From Marinobacter santoriniensis NKSG1 (GTDB lineage: Bacteria; Pseudomonadota; Gammaproteobacteria; Pseudomonadales; Oleiphilaceae), in contig NZ_APAT01000008.1 in NCBI RefSeq assembly GCF_000347775.1, forward strand, positions 1-64,000: DNA of 64,000 bases, read 5' to 3'. Positions 19,710-26,976 of this stretch are shown piece after piece. The notes under the pieces were generated by a model. It was given only the letters and a program-made list of their open reading frames with translations, did not search any database and was not told the origin of the DNA. Made by a program: the position numbers and the translations under genes. The stretch's first letter is position 1, and every line of letters starts with the position of its first letter.

Positions 19710-20690
19710 ATGCCAATCGATCTATCAGAAACATTGGTTATTGGAATTTCGGCGACCGCTCTTTTCGATCTTTCAGAAGCCGACAAGGTTTTCAGACAGA
19801 AGAAAGCAGAGGACCCGGAAACTGCGATTATTGAGTACCGAGAGTACATGCTTCGGCATGAAGATGAGCCTCTGAAAGACGGTACTGGCATGCCTTTGGT
19901 GAAAGCGCTGCTCGGATTGAATAAACATCAAGCCGAAGGCGACAAAAATCCAATCGTTGAGGTCGTTGTAATTTCCAAAAATAGCCCAGAAACTGGCTTC
20001 AGAGTTTTAAAGGAAATAAGGCGGCGAGGACTTGCAATCACGCGGTCGGCATTCACTGCTGGTGAGCCGAGCTCCGACTATCTAGAGGCTTTCTATGTTG
20101 ATTTGTTTTTGACCACAGATGAAATGGATGCTCAAAGTGTCGTCGATACTAAGGTTTGTGCTGGCGCAATTGTTAAGGAGCCGCCGAGATCTCCTCATGA
20201 ATTGAGAGATGACCAAGTCAGGTTTGCCTTTGATGCAGATGCAGTACTATTTGGTGAGGAAAGTGAACTCATCAATCAGACTGAAGGTCTCGACAAGTTC
20301 TGGGAAATTGAAGATTTACAGAAAGAAGTCCCTCTACAAGAGGGCCCTCACGCGAATCTTTTAAGAAAACTTTCGAAGATCCAGGAACGTCTACCCGGAA
20401 GAATTGAGTATTCCCCTGTCCGACTTGCAATCATGACTGCAAGAAATAGCCCTGCTGAGATCAGGGTAATAAATACCATAAGAGAGTGGAACGTATATAT
20501 TGATCAAGCATTTTTCTTGGGTGGTTTGCAGAAAAGCAGGTTTTTAAAGGCCTTCAAACCGCATATTTTCTTTGATGATCAGGATTCTCATTTAGATACT
20601 GCCGCATTGGATGTTCCCAGTGCAAAGGTTTTGTACCCGAGCGACTCGCCACTCAAAAAGGTGTTTGCCGAAAAAGAAGCTCACAAATAA
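19710..20690 (+). CDS. 5'-nucleotidase-like protein (cytosolic type, PF06189-like)
   Basis: A 326-residue protein that looks like the bacterial 5'-nucleotidase family related to cytosolic 5'-nucleotidase I: LVIGISATALFDLSEADKVF near the N terminus, EVVVISKNSPETGFRVLKEI (about 90-109), an alternating FAFDADAVLFGEESE motif (about 175-189) that resembles a HAD-like DxD site, and a C-terminal IFFDDQDSHLD. It would dephosphorylate nucleoside monophosphates. The start is ATG 19710 with GAGGAG upstream; the frame is open to 19668 but that extension lies in the attC-like site. Position just after an attC-like site suggests a cassette gene. Confidence 0.72.
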   Translation: MPIDLSETLVIGISATALFDLSEADKVFRQKKAEDPETAIIEYREYMLRHEDEPLKDGTGMPLVKALLGLNKHQAEGDKNPIVEVVVISKNSPETGFRVLKEIRRRGLAITRSAFTAGEPSSDYLEAFYVDLFLTTDEMDAQSVVDTKVCAGAIVKEPPRSPHELRDDQVRFAFDADAVLFGEESELINQTEGLDKFWEIEDLQKEVPLQEGPHANLLRKLSKIQERLPGRIEYSPVRLAIMTARNSPAEIRVINTIREWNVYIDQAFFLGGLQKSRFLKAFKPHIFFDDQDSHLDTAALDVPSAKVLYPSDSPLKKVFAEKEAHK

Positions 20691-20733
20691 ATTCAGCGGA
20701 ACGCTAGCGCGTCGGCTGATTGAGCCGTTAGTC
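20678..20733 (+). other. Possible degenerate attC-like site 3
   Basis: The right arm ends CCGTTAGTC (GTTAGTC at 20727-20733). Inner arms TCAGC (20693-20697) and GCTGA (20715-20719) pair. The left outer arm (CTCAC in place of CTAAC) is imperfect. The size of about 56 bp is that of the shortest attC sites. It overlaps the end of the 5'-nucleotidase-like gene. It may be an eroded terminal site. Confidence 0.4.
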
Positions 20734-20742
20734 TCCAACCTC

Positions 20743-20800
20743 AATGTTCGCTTTGCGACCTGGCCGAGCCCCGTCAAACTCCTAGACAAAAGCAAACATT
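20743..20800. repeat. 58-bp palindromic repeat, right copy
   Basis: AATGTTCGCTTTGCGACC at the left end and ACAAAAGCAAACATT at the right end match the copy at 18148-18205, with a different middle. The two copies bracket the cassette-like array in the same orientation. Confidence 0.8.
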
Positions 20801-20802
20801 CA

Positions 20803-20828
20803 CGCCCCTCACCTTGAGGGCGGTTTTT
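20803..20828 (+). terminator. Rho-independent terminator after cassette-like array
   Basis: CGCCCCTCA (20803-20811) pairs with TGAGGGCG (20815-20822) with one bulged C, followed by GTTTTT. It probably ends transcription through the array. Confidence 0.7.
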
Positions 20829-20938
20829 GGTCGTCCCAAATCAAGGAATCAGCCAATATTTTGGCCGTGCGACCGTTTACACCTCCAGCCTCACCGGACA
20901 GCGAGTGCAAAATGATTTATTCACCCCAGAGCGGTTAA

Positions 20939-21180
20939 ATGCGTGTGACGGGTAAGGCGGAAGTCATGCCCGAAGCAGGTTCCTGGGATCAGGCCGAGTT
21001 CTGGGCCGGTTTACGGCCTGCGACGCCCTCTAACGTGCCGTACACCTGAAAAGTCTTTATCTGAATACCGGACACGGTACCCTGGAATGGACCCATTCCT
21101 GTGGTTCCGCCGCGACTCCCTTGCCGGATATTACTAATGGCCGCAAGCCGGTGGTGGATTATACGCTTTCCGGGCTCTCG
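20939..21180 (+). pseudogene. D-amino acid dehydrogenase (dadA-like) C-terminal remnant
   Basis: Frame one reads RVTGKAEVMPEAGSWDQAEF and [15 protein letters not shown], then a TGA. A second frame, starting about 21046, continues with [20 protein letters not shown] and later GRKPVVDY. Together they match the C-terminal part of DadA-type D-amino acid dehydrogenases (RPxTPxxxPxIG...LxxNTGHGxxGWTxxCG). The frameshift and the missing N-terminal two thirds show a decayed gene. It is a different gene from the intact oxidoreductase at 11630. Confidence 0.82.
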
Positions 21181-21227
21181 AAGGTCCAGCTACCTCCAGT
21201 CTGCAGTTGGCATCTTGGTCAAGCCCC

Positions 21228-21274
21228 AAAACCATTTCACTTTGAATTAATGAATTTCATGGTGAAATGGTTTT
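21228..21274. promoter_or_regulatory. 13-bp perfect inverted repeat, candidate activator-binding site
   Basis: AAAACCATTTCAC (21228-21240) is the exact inverse complement of GTGAAATGGTTTT (21262-21274), separated by 21 bp. It lies about 120-165 bp upstream of the predicted sigma54 transcription start, the usual distance for an upstream activating sequence bound by an enhancer-binding protein. The T run after it also allows a terminator for read-through from the left. Confidence 0.65.
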
Positions 21275-21367
21275 TCTTTATCTGATAAACCACTGTTACG
21301 TGTTTCTACCTACGAAATAATACCTATTTTCAATGGGTTGAAAGATTCCTTTTGTGTCTATCAAGAG

Positions 21368-21384
21368 TTGGCAGCGGCTTTGCA
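21368..21384 (+). promoter_or_regulatory. Sigma54-type (-24/-12) promoter
   Basis: TTGGCAGCGGCTTTGCA at 21368-21384 has GG (21370-21371) and GC (21382-21383) separated by exactly 10 bases and matches the TTGGCAC-N5-TTGCA consensus except for two bases. Transcription would begin near 21395, about 60 bp before the CoA-transferase gene. The last gene of the cluster encodes a sigma54 activator, which supports the call. Confidence 0.7.
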
Positions 21385-21454
21385 ATGTTGGGTTTAAACG
21401 GTTCGTCCAGTTGATGAACAACAACACCAATCCAACAACCGTGTGCTGACTGAT

Positions 21455-22651
21455 ATGACTAAACCACTGGAAGGCGTCCGGATAATTGATCTGACCCATA
21501 TGCTGTCCGGCCCTTACGCAGGAATGCTGCTGGCCGACCTTGGTGCCGAATCGATCAAGGTAGAGCCGCTCAAGGGTGAGGGCACCCGCTCCCTACTAGC
21601 CAAAGACCCGAAGAACTCCTACAACGGTCAGGGCGCTTACTTTATCACTCTGAATCGGAACAAGAAGAGTATCTGCATCGACTTGAAGTCCGAGGCAGGT
21701 CTAGCGACTTTCTATGACCTAGTTCGGGAAGCCGATGTGGTGCTGGACAACTTCTCTGCCGGTGTCCCCACAAAGCTTCGTATTGACCACGAAAACCTCT
21801 CAAAGATCAATCCAGGCATCATCACTTGCTCGATAACAGGCTTCGGGCAGGATGGCCCGAATTTCCAGCGGCCAGCATTCGATCAGGTAGTTCAGGGGAT
21901 TGGCGGTGGTATGTCCATCACCGGACAAGACCCGGACCACCCCACTCGCGCCGGTATCCCTATTGGCGACTTGGGGGGCGGCATGTTTGCGGTCATGGGA
22001 ATTCTAGCCGCGCTGCATTCCCGGCACGTGAACGGTTACGGCCAACATGTGGACATCTCCATGCTGGACTGCCAGATCAGCATGCTCAACTACATGGCCA
22101 CGATGTATTTCCTGAGTGGTGACAACCCGGGGCCGATCGGCAATAGCCACTTTGTGCACGTGCCTTACGACGCGTTCCGCACATCGGACGGCTTCGTCAT
22201 CATTGCCGTGATCTTCGACAGCTTCTGGGACAATCTGGTGGCACTGTTAAATATCGAGGCACTGAAAGACCCCGCCTATCGTACGCAGCCCGGCCGATTT
22301 GCTGACAAGCAGAAAATTAACCAGATCCTCTCCGAATTGTTGATCACCAACACTACCGACTACTGGGTCTCCCAGCTGTCCGGTGCCCGCATCCCCTGTG
22401 CGCCGGTGAACAAGTTCTCTGATGCGTTGACCGATCCGCAAGTGCTTTTTCGCAATATGGTGGTGGACATTCCGCAGCCGGGCGGAGGGTCGGTCCGTGC
22501 TCCGGGTAACCCTATCAAGCTCAGTGTCGACGTTGCGGAATCGTTTACCGCACCGCCTCTGTTGGGCCAGCACACCGCAGAGGTCCTGCGGTCGCTGGGT
22601 TACAGCGAGGACCGTATCAACGAGCTGAAATCCATGGGCGCTATTGGTTAA
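21455..22651 (+). CDS. Family III (CaiB/BaiF) CoA-transferase
   Basis: A 398-residue family III CoA-transferase. The N terminus LEGVRIIDLTHMLSGPYAGM, the motif SITGFGQDGP (about 126-135) and the catalytic aspartate D172 in IGDLGGGMFAVMG fit the family. Such enzymes move CoA between acids such as succinate and a (hydroxy)dicarboxylate. The next gene is an HMG-CoA-lyase-type enzyme, so the product is probably a 3-hydroxy-3-methylglutaryl- or citramalyl-like CoA ester that is then cleaved. The start is ATG 21455; a GTG at 21443 is also in frame, and neither has a strong ribosome site. It is the first gene of the sigma54-linked cluster. Confidence 0.88.
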   Translation: MTKPLEGVRIIDLTHMLSGPYAGMLLADLGAESIKVEPLKGEGTRSLLAKDPKNSYNGQGAYFITLNRNKKSICIDLKSEAGLATFYDLVREADVVLDNFSAGVPTKLRIDHENLSKINPGIITCSITGFGQDGPNFQRPAFDQVVQGIGGGMSITGQDPDHPTRAGIPIGDLGGGMFAVMGILAALHSRHVNGYGQHVDISMLDCQISMLNYMATMYFLSGDNPGPIGNSHFVHVPYDAFRTSDGFVIIAVIFDSFWDNLVALLNIEALKDPAYRTQPGRFADKQKINQILSELLITNTTDYWVSQLSGARIPCAPVNKFSDALTDPQVLFRNMVVDIPQPGGGSVRAPGNPIKLSVDVAESFTAPPLLGQHTAEVLRSLGYSEDRINELKSMGAIG

Positions 22652-22660
22652 GGAGGGGTT

Positions 22661-23584
22661 ATGTACGTTCGAGTCAACGAAGTTGGGCCCCGGGATGGCC
22701 TCCAAAGCCAGGGCAAAACCCTGACTGTTGACGCCCGGGCGCAACTGGTCAAGGCCCTGGTGGATGCAGGCATCCGCTATTTGGAGGCTGGCAGCTTTGT
22801 GTCTTCCAAGGCGGTGCCACAAATGGCCGGTACAGATGAACTGTTTGGTCGCTTGTCGGATATTAATCACGTTCGTTATGCCGCGCTGGTGCCCAACATG
22901 CGAGGCTATGAGCTTGCCACCGCGTCCGGTGCCCGGGTAGTGAATGTAGTGCTTTCGGTCACGGACACCATGAACCGGAAGAATATTCGTCTTTCCCTGG
23001 ATGAAACCGCCGACGTCTGTGCCGCCATCGCCGAGCGGGGTCGCCGAGAAGGCATCGAGGTACAGGCGTACCTGGCGGTGGCGTTCGAGTGCCCGTTCGA
23101 GGGGCGTGTCGACCCGGAAGTGGTAGCCACGTTTGCCCACCGGATGAATGACGCCGGGGCGTCAAAGTTGATCATTGCCGACACCATTGGTGCGGCCAAT
23201 CCCACGCAGGTCCGACAGGTACTGGATCTGATTGTACCGGAACTGGGTGCCGAGCGGCTGTCGTGCCACTTCCACGACACCCGAGGCATGGCCCTGGCCA
23301 ATATTACCGCCGCTGTTGACCGGGGCGTGGCGGAATTTGACGCGTCCATCGGCGGCCTGGGCGGTTGTCCGTTTTCCCCGGGTGCGACTGGCAACGTGGC
23401 CACGGAAGACGTGGTGCTCCTGCTGAATAGCATGGGGCTTGATACCGGCATCGACCCATTGGATTTGGTACCGCTGGTTCGTCTTGCCGAGGAACTGACC
23501 TGCGTAACCCTGGGGGGTAAAAGTTTCCGCTGGCTGGCACAAGAGTACAACCGGACCCATGGGGGAGACCGCCATGGTGGGTAA
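22661..23584 (+). CDS. HMG-CoA-lyase-family enzyme (possible citramalyl-CoA-type lyase)
   Basis: A 307-residue DRE-TIM metallolyase of the HMG-CoA lyase family: VNEVGPRDGLQSQ (about 5-17), EAGSFVSSKAVPQM (about 42-55), the metal histidines in CHFHDTRG (about 203-210) and the lyase signature GGLGGCPFSPGATGNVATED with its catalytic cysteine (about 229-248). HMG-CoA lyase yields acetyl-CoA and acetoacetate. Relatives cleave (R)-citramalyl-CoA or branched 3-hydroxyacyl-CoAs. AGGAGG precedes the ATG. Coupling with the family III CoA-transferase 9 bp upstream suggests a two-step activation and cleavage of a hydroxydicarboxylic acid. Confidence 0.9.
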   Translation: MYVRVNEVGPRDGLQSQGKTLTVDARAQLVKALVDAGIRYLEAGSFVSSKAVPQMAGTDELFGRLSDINHVRYAALVPNMRGYELATASGARVVNVVLSVTDTMNRKNIRLSLDETADVCAAIAERGRREGIEVQAYLAVAFECPFEGRVDPEVVATFAHRMNDAGASKLIIADTIGAANPTQVRQVLDLIVPELGAERLSCHFHDTRGMALANITAAVDRGVAEFDASIGGLGGCPFSPGATGNVATEDVVLLLNSMGLDTGIDPLDLVPLVRLAEELTCVTLGGKSFRWLAQEYNRTHGGDRHGG

Positions 23585-24575
23585 AACCCTCGGGTTTCTG
23601 GCGCAGGTGGCGCCCTGGGCCGTGGTAAGCGGACTAGCCTACGCAGCCGCCTTTGTTAAGCCCGGAGTACAGCCTCTGCCGCTGCCCCAGCCGCTGATTG
23701 AGCCCCGGGACCGGTTCTACGATGTGGCCCGTTCGGGCGACGGCCGCTTCTGGTTTTCCGGATCCCATGGGGTCGTGCTCGAAGGGACTCCGGACAGCGC
23801 GCAGTGGCACAGGTTCACACTCCCGGAACCCGTCAATCTGCAAGGCGTGGCCGCGTCGGACGACGGTATCATCGTTACGGCCGGCAATGAGGGTTGGGTG
23901 TTCACCGGGACCGGCGGCGAGGACTGGCAGGCCCAGCACCTGCCAGTGTCCGACGTCGCCGGAAAGCTGGTTGATGTGATCTGGCTGGATGGCCAGTTCT
24001 GGGTCATCGGTGAGATGGGCGCGGTGTTCCGCTCCGACGATGACGGCCAGAATTGGGTCGATCTCGGTATGGACGAAGACATCTCCCTGAACGACCTGGC
24101 CCGTTCTCCAGACGGTACTCTCTGGATCGCCGCAGAATTCGGCACCCTGTTTCGCTCAAAGGACGGTGGCGCCACTTGGACCGGCACCGAGCTGGGTGCG
24201 GAGAGCCTGCGGGCGTTGGCGTTCCACGGCGATGATGGGGTGATTGCCGCCAATGGTGGCGTAGTTTACCGCACCGCTGACGGCGGGCAGTCCTGGCGGA
24301 GGGTCCAGACCCCGAGCCGTGAGCACCTTTACGACGTTGCGTGGGACGGCCAGCGGTGGGTGGTGACCGGCAATGGTGGCAGCCTGCTGGCGTCGGATGA
24401 TGGCGCCGAATGGACCTCCATCGCACCGGATGGCCTGGGTTCCGGCTATTACACGCGACTGGTGACCACCGGCAAAGGTCTGGTGCTGGCCGGTCAGACC
24501 ATTGGTGAGGTGGTCGACGGCCAGTGGCAGCCGTGGCCGCCCGCCGGCGCCCGCAACGGGGAGGATCAGCCATGA
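23574..24575 (+). CDS. YCF48/BNR-repeat beta-propeller protein, exported
   Basis: A 333-residue protein with an N-terminal hydrophobic segment (about 5-25, signal or anchor) followed by repeated blocks with Asp-box-like motifs (SDDDGQNWVDLG, SKDGGATWTGTE, TADGGQSWRRVQ, SDDGAEWTSI), as in YCF48/HCF136 beta-propellers. It should fold as a seven-bladed propeller outside the cytoplasm. The start is ATG 23574 behind GGGGAGA; ATG 23559 is an alternative. The first bases overlap the lyase gene and the last overlap the RND gene, so it is co-translated with both. In this neighbourhood it is likely an accessory to the RND exporter-like protein. Its role is unknown. Confidence 0.83.
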   Translation: MVGKTLGFLAQVAPWAVVSGLAYAAAFVKPGVQPLPLPQPLIEPRDRFYDVARSGDGRFWFSGSHGVVLEGTPDSAQWHRFTLPEPVNLQGVAASDDGIIVTAGNEGWVFTGTGGEDWQAQHLPVSDVAGKLVDVIWLDGQFWVIGEMGAVFRSDDDGQNWVDLGMDEDISLNDLARSPDGTLWIAAEFGTLFRSKDGGATWTGTELGAESLRALAFHGDDGVIAANGGVVYRTADGGQSWRRVQTPSREHLYDVAWDGQRWVVTGNGGSLLASDDGAEWTSIAPDGLGSGYYTRLVTTGKGLVLAGQTIGEVVDGQWQPWPPAGARNGEDQP

Positions 24576-26962
24576 TCAGTCGCGTTGCCCGCTCCCTTTC
24601 GGAGTTTTGCATCCGCCATCGCAAGCCGGTCGTTGCGCTCATTCTGCTGGCCACCGCCGCCATGGCGCTGACGCTTACGCACATCGACGTTCGCACCGAA
24701 TTTTCGGACATGGTGCCCAGCAACCACGAATTTGTGGACGTTCACGAGGCCTACAAGGAGACCTTCGGCGGCAGTAATAAGGTGTCGATCCTGGTGCAGG
24801 CCAACACTGGCACGATTCTCACCCAGCCGATCCTCCAGGAGGTCCAGCGCATCACCCGGGCCCTGGCCAAGGTCAGCGGCGTCAACCCGTTTCAGGTGGT
24901 GTCGCTGGCATCCCGCAAGCTGAAGTCGGTCAAGGCCTCGTCCATGGGTATTGAGAGCGTGCCGCTGATGTGGCCGGACGTGCCGACCACCCAAGCCGGG
25001 ATTGACGAGCTTCACGACGCGATCGTCAACAACCCGCTGGTGTATGGCATCTACGTGGATCGGAATCTGCAGTCGACCCTGATCCAGATGGATTTCTACG
25101 ACCGACTGGTTGATTACAACAAGATTTTTCCTCAGGTCCAGGCCATCCTCGACGAATCGCCGGTGAAAGATCAGGTCAGCCTGCATGTTGTTGGCGAGCC
25201 CATCCTGTACGGCTGGGTGAACCATTACTTGGATGAAACGGTGATGATCGCCCTGATGTCGCTGGGCGGCATGCTGCTGGCCCTGTTCCTGCTCAACCGG
25301 ACCTGGCGAGGCACCCTGCTGCCCCTGGTTAGCGGCGTTGTGTCCTGCATCTGGGCACTGGGTATTGGAGTGCTGCTTGGCTTCAACTTTGACCCGCTGG
25401 TTATCGTCGTGGCGTTCATCATCACCGCACGCTGTTTCAGCCACGCGGTGCAGATGATAACCCGCTTCGACGATCTGTGCGACGGTGAGCAACTGGCGCC
25501 GGAACGGGCGGCGGAACTCACCATGAAAGAGCTGTTCCGACCCGGCTTGCTCGGCCTGGTGTCGGACGCTGGCGCCATCCTGTGCGTGGTGCTCACGCCC
25601 ATTCCCCTGCTGCAGAAAGTGTCCATTATCGGCGCCATCTGGGTGATGACTATTGGCTTCTCAGCGGTGATTCTTACACCGGTTTTGTTGAGCTGGGTGA
25701 GCACGCCTCTGCGGGTCGCCCATCCACTGAACCTTCGGTTTCTGCTGAACGCGGTTCTGCTGGTGGCGGTGAAGGTTGTGGAGACCCGGGTCCGTTACGT
25801 CGTCATCCCCGTGGTACTGGTGCTAATGGGGCTGCTGGTGGCCGAAGCTTCGCGCATTACCATCGGTGACGCCACTCCAGGCTCTCCGATCCTTTGGGAG
25901 GACGCCAGCTTTAACCGGGACAGCGCGCTGATCAATTCTCGTTACCCGGGCACCGAGCAAATGTTTGTGGTGCTTGAAGGCGACGAACAGGACGCCATGA
26001 AACGCCCGGATGTGCTGGCCTGGATGCAGGCTTTCCAGCGCCGCATGGAACGCATGCCCCAGATTGGTGGCAGCGTGTCCCTAGCGGACATTGTGGTGGA
26101 TGTGCGTCGCAACCTCTACGAGGGCAATCCCCGCTATAGGGAGCTGGGCGCCACGCAGATTGAGAACGGTGAGCTGATCAGTTTCTACATGCAGGGCGCA
26201 GCACCCGATGACCTGGCGCAGTTTGCCGATCCGGTGTTCCAGAACGGCTCCGTGGTCATGTATTTCCGGGACCACAAGGGCGAAACCCTGCGTCAGGCCA
26301 TCTACCAGATCCGCCGATTTATCAAGGAGCACCCGCTGGAGGGCGTCAACGTTCGCCTTGCCGGTGGCTCCTTGGGCATCATCGCCGCCGTCAACGACAT
26401 CCTTCTGTCCGATCAGATTGAGTCCATCGCCCTGGCACTGCTGGTGGTCATCGTGTCCTGCCTGGCCGTGTACCGCTCTTCCGCCAGTGGCATCTTCTTC
26501 ATCGTGCCGGTGCTGATTTCCAACGTGGTGACCTTCGCCTACATGGCGTGGCAGGGCATTGGCATGAGCATCAGCACGTTGCCCGTGGTCGCACTCGGCA
26601 TTGGCCTGGGCGTCGACTACGCGTTCTACATCGTCGATTCCATTAAGGAAACCCTGGAGAAGGAACCGACCATCGATCCCATGGACGCCATTCGGCAGGC
26701 CCTGTTCTCGGCCGGACGAGGCGTTCTTCTGACCTCCGTCACGCTTGCGGCGGGGGTACTTCTCTGGTCCCTGTCTTCGCTGCGATTCCAGGCGGAGATG
26801 GGCACGTTAATCGGGCTCTGGCTGCTGGTGTCAGCGTTTACCTCGCTGTTTGTCATGCCATCCCTGGTTCGGGTGCTGCAACCGAAGTTCATCTTCGGAG
26901 ACCGCACTGAAAACGCCGACTCCGCCGACGAGACGGAACGGCTGGCGCAATCCACTCACTGA
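24572..26962 (+). CDS. RND-superfamily (MMPL-type) membrane transporter
   Basis: A 796-residue integral membrane protein with the duplicated RND/MMPL plan: one N-terminal helix (about 20-40), a periplasmic loop, a five-helix bundle (about 220-400), a second loop (about 430-620) and a second bundle (about 625-775). It includes LGIGLGVDYAFYIVDSIKET near residue 685. This resembles the hopanoid/lipid exporters and the SSD-like RND branch rather than the tripartite drug pumps. Start is ATG 24572, which overlaps the previous stop (ATGA), with GGGAGG upstream. It sits with YCF48, DUF1302 and DUF1329 genes, a combination that suggests movement of a hydrophobic compound across the envelope. Confidence 0.88.
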   Translation: MISRVARSLSEFCIRHRKPVVALILLATAAMALTLTHIDVRTEFSDMVPSNHEFVDVHEAYKETFGGSNKVSILVQANTGTILTQPILQEVQRITRALAKVSGVNPFQVVSLASRKLKSVKASSMGIESVPLMWPDVPTTQAGIDELHDAIVNNPLVYGIYVDRNLQSTLIQMDFYDRLVDYNKIFPQVQAILDESPVKDQVSLHVVGEPILYGWVNHYLDETVMIALMSLGGMLLALFLLNRTWRGTLLPLVSGVVSCIWALGIGVLLGFNFDPLVIVVAFIITARCFSHAVQMITRFDDLCDGEQLAPERAAELTMKELFRPGLLGLVSDAGAILCVVLTPIPLLQKVSIIGAIWVMTIGFSAVILTPVLLSWVSTPLRVAHPLNLRFLLNAVLLVAVKVVETRVRYVVIPVVLVLMGLLVAEASRITIGDATPGSPILWEDASFNRDSALINSRYPGTEQMFVVLEGDEQDAMKRPDVLAWMQAFQRRMERMPQIGGSVSLADIVVDVRRNLYEGNPRYRELGATQIENGELISFYMQGAAPDDLAQFADPVFQNGSVVMYFRDHKGETLRQAIYQIRRFIKEHPLEGVNVRLAGGSLGIIAAVNDILLSDQIESIALALLVVIVSCLAVYRSSASGIFFIVPVLISNVVTFAYMAWQGIGMSISTLPVVALGIGLGVDYAFYIVDSIKETLEKEPTIDPMDAIRQALFSAGRGVLLTSVTLAAGVLLWSLSSLRFQAEMGTLIGLWLLVSAFTSLFVMPSLVRVLQPKFIFGDRTENADSADETERLAQSTH

Positions 26963-26976
26963 TGATGGGAACCGAT

